NCBI GenBank assembly: GCA_014529385.2
Contig: CM043964.1
Coordinates: forward strand, 133,084,420-133,148,419
Length of the DNA stretch: 64,000 bases
DNA from: Adiantum capillus-veneris
Lineage: Eukaryota; Streptophyta; Polypodiopsida; Polypodiales; Pteridaceae
Direction of reading: 5' to 3'
Shown here: piece by piece, positions 34,610 through 45,412 of the stretch
How positions within the stretch are numbered: the stretch's first letter is position 1
Layout: each line of letters starts with the position of its first letter
The notes under the pieces: model-generated
Database searches by the model: none
Told to the model about the DNA's origin: nothing
The model's input: only the letters and a program-made list of their open reading frames with translations
Made by a program: the position numbers and the translations under genes

Positions 34610-36760
34610 ATGGTTAACCCAATGGAGAAAGAGCCAGAGAGAGGTTCAGTGAAGGTGTTGGCAATGGACGAGCTACCAGACATTTGTCCAATAGTAGATG
34701 TGTGGCATAAAAGGAAAAATTTGGGACAAGGTTATGTGGATGGCGGAGCCCAAATATGCGTCATAACACACTCATGCGTTGAGAATATGGGTCTCACATT
34801 GGCTGGGGTGTCAGGTTTTCGGATCAGATTGGCAAACCATCAAAAAGTAAAATGCTTGGGTGTTGTAAAGAGCTTAGAAGTGGAGGCATATGATGCAAAG
34901 GCAGTGGTTGATTTTCATGTGATGCCAGCAGGGTTGGGAGCATATCCTATTATACTGGGCAGACCATGGTTACGTGCAGTGGGAGCTGTTCAAGATTGGC
35001 GACATGGTACGATTAGCCTCTATGGAAAGACAAGTACCAAGAAGCTTTATAATATGGACACAAGGAAACGATTAGAGGAGCTTTATGAAGATGAGGATGA
35101 GTCTAGTGATGAAGAATCTTCCACGGTGACAGATGAGGACAGTGATAGCACTACCAGCAGTGATGAGGATGCTGATGTTGCATTTCTTTTGATGGATAAA
35201 GAAATCCAGGAGTGTGGTTTAGTCGCATTTGCGAATGAGGTTGAAGATGAAAGTGAAGGGCCTTATGAAGTGATTGAAGGGCTGATGCAAACCAAGGTTG
35301 AGTTGTCAAAGAAGCAGGAATTAATGATGCAAATGATTAGTGGAGACCTCTCAGCTATGGAGAAGGTTATATATTTGCATATGCTGGCTAGTTTTCCTGA
35401 TTTGTTCATTACTTCATATGAAGAGATCAGAGGGTTCAAGGGTGAAGAGATGCATATAGAGCTGAAAGAAGGTGCTAAGCCAGTGCGGCAAAGGCTAAGA
35501 AGGATGGGTCAAGAGAAAATGGAAGCCTTGCGGGTAGAGGTGGACAAGTTATTGAAGGCAGGGTTCATAGTTCCAGTGGAGACCACAGAATGGGTGAGTC
35601 CAGTTGTAGTCAGTCCAAAGAAGGATGGGAAGTGGAGAATTTGTGTGGATTTTAAACCCTTAAACGCAGCCACTAAGAAGAACCCATATCCTCTTCCATT
35701 CATCGATCAGGTCTTGGATTCAGTGGCAGGTTATGAGAGGTACAGTGTGTGTGATGGTTTTTCAGGCTATTTTCAATTGAAGATTGCTCTTAAAGACCGC
35801 ACAAAGACAACTTTTATTACGCCATGGGGCTGCTATTGCTACACAGTATTGCCATTTGGGTTGTCAAATGGACCTTCCTTCTATCAAGAGAGAGCAAATT
35901 GGGTGTTGGAACCATTCATTGGTAGTAGTTGTGTTAAAGCTTTTATGGATGACTTCTGTGTCTATAGCAGTAGGGCTGATCACCATGAGAAGCTGCAGAC
36001 GGTATTGGCTCGATATGATGAATGTGGAGGACAACTAAATCCAAAGAAATGTCATCTAGCACAGCCAAGGGTGAAGTTATTGGGCCATATGGTGTCAGAA
36101 AATGGCATTGAGGCTGATCCAGATAAGGTGAAGTCTATTATTCTTCTTCCATCACCTATGAGTACAAAGCAATTGGCAACCTTTATACACAAAGTGAAGT
36201 ACATGGCACGGTTTATTCCATTGTCTTCGCAGCTTCTTTATCCATTACAGCAAGTGGCAAAGCATGATCCATTGCAATGGGATGACAAGTGTGAAGAAGT
36301 GTTTCAAGAGGTGAAAGAGGTGTTAGGGGGGTTGTCAGCCATGCAGGCTCCTGATTGGGAGAAAGTTTTTTATGTAAATCCATCAGTAGGGGATGATGCC
36401 ATTGGAGCTATGCTATTGCAAAAGCGGAAGGGTAGCCAGTATATGAGGCCAGTGTATTGTGCAAGCCGAGTGAAGTTGGTAGCGGAGAGAAAGTTATCGG
36501 AAGTAGAGCTAGTGATGGCCAGTGTAATATTTGCTTGTCGACGATTTCGTCATTACTTGCTACCACGGCCTTTTGTTTTCTTGACGAGTTATGCCTTTTT
36601 GCCACAGTTAATTAATGGTATTAACATGTCAAATGTGGTGAAGAAATGGGTAATTGAGCTGCAAGAGTTTGAGTTCTTTTTTCTAGTGGAAGATAGTACA
36701 AGGGCTACCCTAGCTGATTTGTTGACGTACAAGGAGAATCCCCTTATTGTTAAGGAATAG
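34610..36760 (+). CDS. Element G protease, reverse transcriptase and first RNase H
   Basis: A 716-codon frame, in phase with gag. The protease shows YVDGGAQICVI (residues about 42-53) and LGRPWLRAVGA. An acidic linker (EDEDESSDEESS) follows. RT motifs are SPKKDGKWRICVDFKPLNA, CDGFSGYFQL, LPFGLSNGPSFYQ and FMDD (35942-35953). The connection and first RNase H (VNPSVGDDAIGAMLLQ, ELVMASVIFACRRFRHYLL, FLTSYAFL) look degenerate at catalytic positions, as expected in Tat elements where a second RNase H exists. Two TAG stops (36758 and 36791) separate it from the downstream domains in the same frame. Confidence 0.92.
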   Translation: MVNPMEKEPERGSVKVLAMDELPDICPIVDVWHKRKNLGQGYVDGGAQICVITHSCVENMGLTLAGVSGFRIRLANHQKVKCLGVVKSLEVEAYDAKAVVDFHVMPAGLGAYPIILGRPWLRAVGAVQDWRHGTISLYGKTSTKKLYNMDTRKRLEELYEDEDESSDEESSTVTDEDSDSTTSSDEDADVAFLLMDKEIQECGLVAFANEVEDESEGPYEVIEGLMQTKVELSKKQELMMQMISGDLSAMEKVIYLHMLASFPDLFITSYEEIRGFKGEEMHIELKEGAKPVRQRLRRMGQEKMEALRVEVDKLLKAGFIVPVETTEWVSPVVVSPKKDGKWRICVDFKPLNAATKKNPYPLPFIDQVLDSVAGYERYSVCDGFSGYFQLKIALKDRTKTTFITPWGCYCYTVLPFGLSNGPSFYQERANWVLEPFIGSSCVKAFMDDFCVYSSRADHHEKLQTVLARYDECGGQLNPKKCHLAQPRVKLLGHMVSENGIEADPDKVKSIILLPSPMSTKQLATFIHKVKYMARFIPLSSQLLYPLQQVAKHDPLQWDDKCEEVFQEVKEVLGGLSAMQAPDWEKVFYVNPSVGDDAIGAMLLQKRKGSQYMRPVYCASRVKLVAERKLSEVELVMASVIFACRRFRHYLLPRPFVFLTSYAFLPQLINGINMSNVVKKWVIELQEFEFFFLVEDSTRATLADLLTYKENPLIVKE

Positions 36761-37135
36761 GTGGTGAGAAAGGTAGTTGAAGAAGTTCCATAGATCAGCA
36801 ATGCACATGTGTTGTTCTTTGATGGTTCATACAGAAAGAGCCACGATGCAGCTTCAGGGGGTATAGCACTTTATGATCCAGAGGGGAAGCTAGTATGCAA
36901 GAGAGGGTTCAAATTGGATGCGCATAGTAACAATGAGGCTGAATATGCTACATTGGAAGCCGGATTACACATTTGTTTGAAGCATGGGGTTCGAAGGTTG
37001 AGCATAAAAGGTGATGCCTTGTTAGTGGTGAAGCAAGTGCTGGGTGTGTGGAAGAGCAAGAACACCTCATTGAAGGAAATGTGCTTTAGAATTAAAGGCC
37101 TGTATGGATCATCAGACACATTGAACGTGCTCTAA
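36761..37135 (+). pseudogene. Element G second (archaeal-like) RNase H
   Basis: In phase with the RT frame after two TAG stops. It shows LFFDGSYRKS (first catalytic Asp), SNNEAEYATLEAGL (Glu) and IKGDALLVVKQVLGVW (Asp), the RVT_3 / type I archaeal-like RNase H pattern. A frame change near 37105 ends it with a TAA at 37133, while the other frame continues into integrase. A duplicated RNase H between RT and integrase is the diagnostic trait of the plant Tat lineage. Confidence 0.9.
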
Positions 37136-37164
37136 ATGGAGAGGCACATGAAGCAGCTCAAGGC

Positions 37165-38583
37165 ATGATTGGGGAGCTATTTGTGTTGAGGACCACTTTA
37201 CCTCTTTATCATGGCCAGGAAAGTTTGGCTCAAGAAGAGGAGTTTTTGCTAACAGGAATCATTCCAAAGGAGATTCAGAAGTCTAAGAAGTATGGATTTG
37301 TGCGTAGAGCATACAGGTACAAATTTATTGGTGATGTCTTATACATGAAAGGGGCTGATCTCGTGTTGAGACGTGTACCTTGGCGGGAGGAGCTTTACAG
37401 AGTGTTGGAAGAGAATCATGAAGGCGCATGTGGTGGCCATTTTGCTCTAAAGATCACCTTGCATAAGATTTTGCAAGAGGGGTATGTATGTCCTAGTTTG
37501 CACAAGGATGTTCACCATTGGTGTAGGTCTTGCAATAGGTGTCAAGCATTGGGGAAGAGAGTGTTGAAGCCAGAGCTACGAAAAACCATTATGGCGTTTG
37601 ATGTGTTTGAAAAGTGGGGGATTGATGCAATAGGCCCGTTACCTATCACAAGCAGGGGCAAAAGCTATATCTTGACGGCAGTGGACTATATCTCTAGATG
37701 GGCAGAGGCTATAGCAGTAAAACAGATCACTGCAAAGGATGTGGCAAAATTTGTGTATGATGAAATATGTTGCAAGTTTGGGGTGCCATTAGAGCTACTT
37801 TCAAATAAGGGGCCAGGATTTAGAGCTAAACTGCTAGACTTCTTATGCACAAAGATGAAGATTAGGCACCAGCATACCACTCCTTATTACCCACAGTGTA
37901 ATGGCTTAAATGAAAGATTCAATGGTGAGTTGGTACATATTCTTTCGAAAGTGACAGAGCACCAAGGAAAGAATTGGGATTTGGAATTGCCTAGTGCATT
38001 ATGGGCTTACCGTACTTCGGTGAAGACAGGTACAGGGTTTACTCCATTTCATTTGGTGTATGGAAAAGAAGCACTATTGCCTGTGGAAGTAGAGTTGCCT
38101 GCGGTCAAGATGTTAGAAAAGTTGCTTGGGCCGCCTAGTGATGCATTCAAAGAGAGGCTCTTGCAGTTACAAGAGGTCCAGTTGGATAGGATGAGCGCAT
38201 TGGAGCATTATGGGCAGATGCAGGATAAGGCTTTGGCAAAGATAAATGAACAGGTCAAAAGTAAGGGTATCAAGAAATATGACTTGGTTTTGCGCTACAA
38301 CAGTAAGCTGGACAACACCTTCCAAAAGAAGTTTCAAATTAAGTGGGAAGGCCCTTTCAAGGTAGTGGAGTGTTTTCCAAATGGCACATATCAGCTGGCT
38401 AACCTGGATGGTGTTCTACATAAGTCAAGGGTAAATGGGTTGTGTCTTAAATTGTATCATGCTAGATTGATGATGGTGGAGCAAGATGAGCTGTCTGTGG
38501 AGAAAGCAATGTTGGTGAAGGATGAGGAGACCTGTGACGCGGTGAGTCTCATATCTCTCTTTGTCGCTGCTGATCATGAATGA
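37165..38583 (+). CDS. Element G integrase (one catalytic Asp replaced)
   Basis: A 472-codon frame. HHCC zinc-binding residues appear as NHEGACGGHF and CRSCNRC. The DDE core shows WGIDAIGPL (first Asp), LLSNKGPGF where S-D-x-G is expected, and NGLNERFNG (Glu). The middle catalytic Asp is thus Asn, a one-base G-to-A change, which should abolish strand transfer. A GPY/F-like C-terminal region follows (IKWEGPFKVVE, GTYQLANLDG). No chromodomain is visible. The frame is otherwise open to TGA 38581. Confidence 0.92.
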   Translation: MIGELFVLRTTLPLYHGQESLAQEEEFLLTGIIPKEIQKSKKYGFVRRAYRYKFIGDVLYMKGADLVLRRVPWREELYRVLEENHEGACGGHFALKITLHKILQEGYVCPSLHKDVHHWCRSCNRCQALGKRVLKPELRKTIMAFDVFEKWGIDAIGPLPITSRGKSYILTAVDYISRWAEAIAVKQITAKDVAKFVYDEICCKFGVPLELLSNKGPGFRAKLLDFLCTKMKIRHQHTTPYYPQCNGLNERFNGELVHILSKVTEHQGKNWDLELPSALWAYRTSVKTGTGFTPFHLVYGKEALLPVEVELPAVKMLEKLLGPPSDAFKERLLQLQEVQLDRMSALEHYGQMQDKALAKINEQVKSKGIKKYDLVLRYNSKLDNTFQKKFQIKWEGPFKVVECFPNGTYQLANLDGVLHKSRVNGLCLKLYHARLMMVEQDELSVEKAMLVKDEETCDAVSLISLFVAADHE

Positions 38584-38611
38584 TCTAGCAGGCTAGGGGA
38601 TGGGCAAATTA

Positions 38612-39747
38612 TGTCAGGAGTTTTTTGGAGCAATGGATTGCTCATATGTACATATACATGCATGGTGCATCAAATAAAGAATTGCCCATTTTTCAGAGGC
38701 AGGTGGTTACGTGGGCCCCACATGTGTACAGGTAGGACAGCATGTACATAGTGAATCGATTTTCACTATTACTAGTACCACTGTGTTTTTTCTACAATAA
38801 GGAGGATTTGGTAGCGCGTAAAACTTCTTGAGGAAGCTATCCGCGGGCCGACGACATGAGGTCAGCAGGTGCGTCAGATGGCATCTAGTGGCGTCAGGAG
38901 GGCGAACGAGGTCAATATTTGCACGCGGATGAGGACGGACACAACGTGGGTGTTTTCTTGTGAGAGTTATGCAGAAAGGTCATCATTAGGACCACGTTTT
39001 GGGGCCACTTCACGTGGTGGCGAGATGCATTATTGGAAAAAAGTTGAGTGCCAGGTGTGCGAATGATGCAAAAAGGTGACAACTATGCACTGCGAGGTTA
39101 GTTTTTGGCATGTTCGGGGTCCGTTTGAGGTCATCTCAAAGGCCAAGGGTGCCCAACTAAAAAATCTAAGTGTGGGAACTGAAAAAACAGGGAGAAGACC
39201 AGAAAAAACGTGGAGAAGAGAGGAGGAACAGCCGCAGCTGTGTTTTTGCTCATTTTGGAGCCTGTTTTGGCCGTAAACTGCTCATCCGAGGCCGGATTTG
39301 AGCACTTTGACATTGTAGACTGGGGTTTTGGGCGGTTCCAGACGCGATGGCGCTGTTCTTATTTCCAAATTCCTCACTCTTTTCCTGCTGTTTTTCTGTG
39401 TAAGTTTCTCGTATGAGCGAAGTTTCTACTCTAGTTTGTGATTGTATCTGGCTTATTTTACCCATGTTGTGTGAGCTATTTGCCCCATTGGTGTTGGCCC
39501 AAGCTCAATTGTATCTAAACATCAGAAATTATCCTCTTTTGAGCTGAGTTTTTTGGGTGTGTGTGTCTGTGTGGAGTGGGCAAGTGGATAGTCTCTCTCC
39601 TCTCACTCCAGAGGTGTGTTCCCTGTCTTGGCCAGGTGTGTTGTGTAAGCCGAGTGGTGCCCCATAGTGTGTGTGTGTGTGTGTATCTTCCCAAGAGTGT
39701 GTGCCGTGTCGTTATAGAGGCGCAGTGTGTGTTTTCATCCCGCTCAC
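38612..39747 (+). repeat. Element G 3' LTR
   Basis: Preceded by a purine-rich stretch (GGCTAGGGGATGGG, about 38591-38604). It has a longer TG run near 39667-39683 than the 5' copy. Confidence 0.95.
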
Positions 39748-39752
39748 AGCGC

Positions 39753-40090
39753 TTATACCGAGGCCAAAACCTGCAAAAAAAATTTGGGCAGAGAGGTTTG
39801 GCTGTTGCTGCTGCATATACTGCAGCAACAGAAACCAACCGTTTCTGCCCAAAGGAAGAGTGCAAAAGCAACCACACTCCACCTTTTTGATTTTTGGACA
39901 GAGAGAAGTATTGAATGCTGCCGCATGTGCTGCTAGCAGCACTCTCTATCCAAAGGAGAAGTGAAAAAGCAATTGCGCTCCACTTATGTGCAGAGAGAGT
40001 TAGTTGCTACTGCTACATGTACTGAAGAAGCATAAACCAACTCTCGCTACTCAAAAGAGGAGTGAAAAAGCTACGACACTCCACTACTCT
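39753..40090. repeat. Three diverged hairpin-forming repeats of about 100 bp in CACTA-2
   Basis: Units begin near 39789, 39899 and 39992. Each begins CAGAGAG or GAGAGAG, contains a GCTGCTGCATATACTGCAGC-like imperfect palindrome and ends with AAAGGAGAAGTGAAAAAGC...CACTCCAC. They are non-coding and may be internal binding or structural sequence of the transposon. Confidence 0.65.
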
Positions 40091-40169
40091 GTTTCTCGCT
40101 AAAGAGCGAATTCAAGAACTGTTGATCAAGTACTTATTCTGTTGATCAAGTACTTATTCAACATTACAA

Positions 40170-40480
40170 ACCATAAGCATAAGCATAAGCATAACCATAA
40201 CCATAACCAAATCTTTGTCAACCCTACACAATAAGCATAACCAAGTTTTTCTCAACCATAAGCATAAAACAATAAGCATAACCAAGTCTTTGTCAACCAT
40301 AAGCATAAAACAATAAGCATAACCAAATCTTTGTCAACCATAAGCATAAAACAATAAGCACAACCAAATCTTTGTTAACCATAAGCATAAAACAATAAGC
40401 ATAACCATAAACATAACCATAACCATAAGCATAAGCATAACCAAATCTTTGTCAATCCTAAACAATAAGCATAACAAAAC
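40170..40480. repeat. Nested hexamer/minisatellite array (ATAAGC/ATAACC)
   Basis: Runs of CATAAGCATAAC are organised into a higher-order unit of about 50-60 bp containing CAAATCTTTGTCAACC, repeated about five times. Confidence 0.9.
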
Positions 40481-40777
40481 TGAATTGCACCAACAATCGG
40501 GGAAGTCCGTCTACAACAAGTCATACCATAACTTCATTTACCAATCCAAAACCATATCATAAATTGATTACAAACACTTGAGCAAGAAGAATTTTCATGA
40601 CTTCATTTCATAACTCAATCCATATATAATCACAACATAAATTCATCTATCTGCTAACCGACCATGAACAGATAACAAAAAGTAAAAACATGTAACTATA
40701 AGTGTAAATATCGGTATATATACAATCATGAATATACACAAAACTAGCTACCAATACAAATCTATGAACTCTGTCCC
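40481..40777. other. Non-coding spacer of CACTA-2
   Basis: AT-rich sequence between the minisatellite and the 3' end of the second transposon gene, presumably its 3' untranslated region and terminator. I see no gene. Confidence 0.6.
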
Positions 40778-41898
40778 TCAAGGCAAGGCCTCCCAGTCGA
40801 CGGCCTCTCCCTCCTCCGCTAGTTGTGTCAAAAGAGCTACAAGCCCATGCTTGTAGCCATACTTCTCCTCTCGACGTGTAGGAGGACGCTTCATTGCAAG
40901 TTCCTGCAAATCAAACACTTAACAATAAATAAATATGAAAATAACACATATACATTTAGTTAATCAAAGCGTTTTTATGATACTTACAAACTCGTGGCGA
41001 AGCGTGTTGTATCCTCCACTCCCAAGGTGTGATGATCCAGCAGAATCTAAACGTGCTCTGGCTGCCTCTCTCTGCTGTTGGAATCGCTCAGGATGCTCCG
41101 TCAGCTCTCTACCAATCACTGTCCACTCCTCTGCGTCCAACCATGCCGGCTTCGGCTCATTGTTCCTGAATTTGTCTCTGGCCTCTGATCGACGATGTGA
41201 CATGGTGCCAATCGCCATGCCCAAGATCCAGTCATTCGAGACTGTTTTGTACCCCTCTGCCGGCCTGTACTCCCTATGAATGGCCTCAACGATGTAGTTT
41301 TTCCTCTCCTGATCCTGAGCATCTCAATGCTCCATCACAGAATGGCCAAACTGCACTATGCAAATCTGTCGTATCCTCTGTCGCATGGCCTTTCCGACTG
41401 TATCCATGACCACAGCTCCGTCTCTGGTCGTATATACCCTGCTAGGATCATGCTCATGTGATCCCCAAGGTGTACGTGGTGTGCTCTCTGGTGAACTGTC
41501 TACTGAAGAGAGCGGTGGACGCGCTCTCGGTGGTGTGGAAGCATTGGTAGCACTATCACCACAACAACCACCGCCTCCAGAAGAGACACCTGAACGACAC
41601 CTAGACCGTCTCGAAGAAGACCGGCCACTCCTCGGTGTAATTGGTACACTCGTCGGAGGTGTAGAGCCGATCGGACTCGGGGACACACTAGTCAAGGGGG
41701 TAGGAGGCACACTAGTTCTAGGTGTAGGACCAGATGTACTAGGTCTGGAGGTGCCTACACCCCAAAGAGCCTGCATCTGAGCAATCTGCTCAGGTGTAAA
41801 CTGCGACAAGGAGCTACCCATCTGCTCGGAGTTGACATGCCGGCCGGAGTGACTGGGAAACTAAAGTCTGGAGAGTATGTATAGTCGTCGTCGGCCAT
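40778..41898 (-). pseudogene. CACTA-2 second gene (TnpA/transposase_24-like), spliced, broken
   Basis: The minus strand reads from ATG 41898 (MADDDYTYSPDFSFPVTPAG). A one-base frame change near 41820 leads into a Ser/Pro/Thr-rich region and then a conserved block (SEARDKFRNNEPKPAWL, SSHLGSGGYNTLRHEF) of the kind found in the second protein of plant CACTA elements. One TGA lies at 41324-41326. A clear 84-bp intron (40987-40904, GTAAGT...TTTGCAG) joins phase-0 exons, and the last exon of 42 codons (KRPPTRREEKYGYKHGLVAL...) ends at TGA 40778. By analogy with TNPA it may bind the subterminal repeats. Confidence 0.72.
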
Positions 41899-42045
41899 GG
41901 ATGCAAAACTTAAATTCAAAGAACAACAGAAATACGTCAATTCACTATTCAACAACTTAAGCAATACAAATAACATAAAAAACGAAACTGTAACAAAAAT
42001 CACTATACTTAATTGCTGTCGCAAGTGTTCATTACAAATTACATC

Positions 42046-45000
42046 TTAACAAAAATCAGTGGTCATTCTCTCATCTTCTATGAGAGCTGATGCGCCAAAA
42101 ATATCTATATCAATCTGTACTTCCGCATCTTCATCATCAAACTCCACTTTGTTATCGCTCTCCGCATTTAGCGTGTCATCTCCATGTTCTGATTCTGGCA
42201 TTTGTTGATCGTTGACCTCTACTTCAAAATCCTCGTCCGTCTACTGTGGCTCTGATTCTTGCAACTGTTCAACCTCTATATCCAATCCTTCACACACTTG
42301 TTTGCTCCGTGGAGCAACTTGAATGACAAACTGCCAGCGTGGTTTAGACAAATTTTCTTCATCCTTCTCATTACATACTGGATCTATTGTGAACACAACT
42401 TGTTCACAATGCTGCGGAAGTACAAATGTATCCCGAGCATCTGTCCACACCCGCCTGAGAAGCTCACTTGAATTAATCCACTCTTATCTTTGCGTACAGT
42501 TGTATTAGGCCCACTAGTAATAACTCTGAACCACTTGACATCAAAGATAAAAGTATCAAACTTTCTGAAGCTCATCTTCAAAATGTCTTGGATGTAGCCA
42601 AAGTATTCAAGCTGACGAATCTGTGTGTTTTCATCACTGGCATTGGCCCGACTTTCTTGGACGAAGCTTGCTCTAACCCCACTATCGAAGGTCACCCTTC
42701 GTTCTTCTATCCGCTACACTCTAAAGTGTCTCCCATGGGACCACAAAGCTCCGTATTTGTGATACTACAAGCACATAAATCACATAGTTTAGGGTTTACT
42801 AAAGCAATGTAGACCATATGGATTTTTAAAAAAGAAGTTGTAGAAATACTTAAATGCCAGTCGCAACCCCTTGACATCTCCTCCTCTTCTTCAATAATCA
42901 ACACTCTGTTCCGCTTTGCCTCCGAAATTTGTTGCATCTAACCATCTACCAGTAGGAAAGTCTGGCAGCTTCTGAAGATGGTTAGGATAAGGCAGGTTCC
43001 TAGTGGCACGATTGCGCTTGAACTGCAAACGTTATGTAATATGTCGTTGCTTTTCCTCTTCATAATTCTCTAACCACTTTTGCAATGCCTCTGAGTTGAG
43101 TAGACAGAATCTCATAACCTTTTCTCGCATTCTGAGATCCATCTTTCTCATTATGACTTGTCCTTGCGGCTCGTCCCCTGTAACCTTAGCGTTGATCTCA
43201 TTAGTCCACAATCGGGGCATCTCTGGATCAATTGAACCCAAGAACTCACTGATGAAAACTAGAGACTCTTGCACAAGCCATCCTTCAGCCATGCTACCCT
43301 CAGGATGAGCTCTTTGACGAACGAACCCCTTTAAAGTCTTCATGAATCTCTCCAAGAAGAACATCCATCTGCTGTTGATGGTTCCAGCAACTGCAAATTC
43401 ATCGACCACATGCACAAGCAAATGCATTTGGATGGTAAGAATGTTCGTTGGAAAATACTTCTCCACCATACACTCTGCTTCTATTCCATTCAAGTGAGTT
43501 GCATATATGATGTCTTTTCTTATCTCTTTTGATGAGATCCAACACACTAGCTCACTAATTTTATAAATAGTACATCTGATGTCATCTGTCAGACAATCTT
43601 TTATGGCAACTGGTAAGATAAACTATAAAAATTTGTGCCAATCATGCGACTTAAGCCCACTAAGATTGTTATCTCTAGTAAAGGCCGTTTTCAAACATCG
43701 CATGCACCAAGTAGGAGTATGGAAAGAAGATATGGTCTTCTTCACTTGTTGCTCTTCAGCACGACTCAAAACACATGGACCTTTTGGAATAGCATACGCT
43801 CCATTGGACTTTAGTCGAGCCCACATCTCTGGCATTCAACCCACAGCCTGTAGGTCATCTCTCTGAGCTTTGCTTTCCCTTTTTCCAGTAATGGTCTTCC
43901 ATATGATCTCTCCCACATTCTTAAAAATGTGCATTGGGTCGAGCAGATAATTAATAAGCAAATCACGCCAGTACGGCAGTTCGTGAAAAATAGACAATCT
44001 CTTCATGCCGGATGGGTTAAAATCTCCACTTTGTAGCCACATGTTCTTCCAGTCACTCGCCTTTAGTGGATGCATGTCGTGTTTACATATGTTTGGCCCA
44101 CGTACCTCATGCCCTTCAGGCAAAAATCAACCATGCTCTTCGTAGACTGTCTTGCCTAGGTAATCAGAGCGGCGAAAGCCAAGTCGAGGACCACATTTTG
44201 GACATGCATGATTCCTAGAGTAGCTCAAGCCTGTAAACAATAAAGAAAGAAATTAGCAGGGCACAATTAGCTATGATGCAGATTTGTATATAAGTTAAGG
44301 TTTCATGATACTAACCTGAACACTCACCAAAACCTGGCCAATCGTGCATGGTCCACATAAGAATGCCTTGCACATGGGCATGTCACCGTCCAATCGGTTG
44401 GGACATGTCAACCACATCAATCCCTGACCACAATATTTGAAGCTCTTCTATAAGTGGTGCCAGATAGACGTCCATGTTCTTTGCTTTGTACTTTCCTAGG
44501 ACAATGAGTGACAGTAATAGATGGCCTTTCTTGATAGCCAGCCATGGAGGAAGATTATAATTCACCAAGCAAATAGGCCATGTGCTCCATGATGAACTAC
44601 ATAATCCAAATGGGTTTACTCCATCCATTGCTAACCCAAAACGGAGTGAACGAGACTCCTCCACAAATGTAGGCCATTGTTCTTCTATGTGCTTCCATGC
44701 ACGAGAGTCAGCAGGCACGCGCATCACATCATCCGTGGATCTAGTGTTAGTATGCCACGTCATCAAAGATGCTATAGACTTGCTCCTGAACATGCTCTTT
44801 ATTCTTGGAATGATAGGAAAGTGTCTCAGAACCTTTGCAAGGACAAATTTGCCTTGTGTGTCCTCTCTATATCTGTTTGATCCACACTTGGGACACTGTA
44901 CTAGATCTGTGTACTCATTTCAAAAGAGTATACAATCCTTAGGACATGCATGGATTTTATGATAATCCATGCCCAAGCTGGTAAGAATCTTCTTGGCAGC

Positions 45001-45412
45001 AGGTCGGGAGGGAGGCATGTGATTGCCTTCCGGCAAAATTTGCTCGTTTAGCAACCTGTCAATACATCACCACATCAAAAGCCACGATTATTGGTTTGAA
45101 TTTTGTGTCCATACTAAGCATACAGTACATTTACCTAAAAAGCTCTGTGACACTCATGTCAGACCATCCATAAATAGACTGTAGATTAAGCAGTACCAAA
45201 GATGTACGAAGAACTGAAGTGTTTGCACAATTGTAAAGCGGTGTTCGTGCAAGTCTCCACATCATCTCACCTTCTGGCTCAACGTCACTCTCATGTCGTT
45301 GATGTGGACGTGATGATTGAGGTTGATCGACATTTTTTTCTTGGATGGTTTCTCCACCTTGGTTTTCAATAACCGGATCCATGCCAAAAAACGCATCCAA
45401 TGTTTGATCCAT
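42046..45412 (-). pseudogene. CACTA-2 transposase (TNP2/Transposase_21 type), spliced, broken
   Basis: Exon 1 runs from ATG 45412 to 45135 (ending SDMSVTELFR). Intron 1 is 45134-45056 (GTAAAT...GACAG) and intron 2 is 44315-44231 (GTTAGT...TTTACAG); both keep the frame. Visible family blocks: LPEGNHMPPSRPAAKKI, DYHKIHACPKDCILF, QCPKCGSNRY, LRFGLAMDGVNPFG, PPWLAIKKG, YLLDPMHIFKNVGEIIW and GLKSHDWHKFL. A DUF4218-like block follows (EKYFPTNILTIQMHLLVHVV, RWMFFLERFMKTLKGFVR, HPEGSMAEGW). Then comes a DUF4216-like end (VKWFRVITSG) and an acidic tail. In-frame stops occur in the exon blocks and a frameshift lies near 42460, so it is inactive. It would have cut and rejoined the CACTA termini. Confidence 0.92.

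Larger units (their letters stand above)
31065..39747 (+). mobile_element. Complete Tat-like Ty3/gypsy retrotransposon, element G
   Basis: LTRs are at 31065-32204 and 38612-39747, both starting TGTCAGGAG and ending CGCTCAC(A). The target duplication is AGCGC (31060-31064 and 39748-39752), or 4-bp GCGC if the LTR ends in CA. The flanks rejoin as CACTA subterminal sequence (GTAGCGCTTATACC). The interior order is gag, protease, RT, RNase H, a second RNase H of the archaeal-like type, integrase. That arrangement marks the Tat lineage. The LTRs differ at scattered positions, so the insertion is not very recent. Confidence 0.95.

Noticed and set aside
41358-41780. Plus-strand 140-codon frame opposite the second CACTA gene
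   Set aside because: It is the antisense shadow of the Ser/Pro-rich minus-strand coding region.
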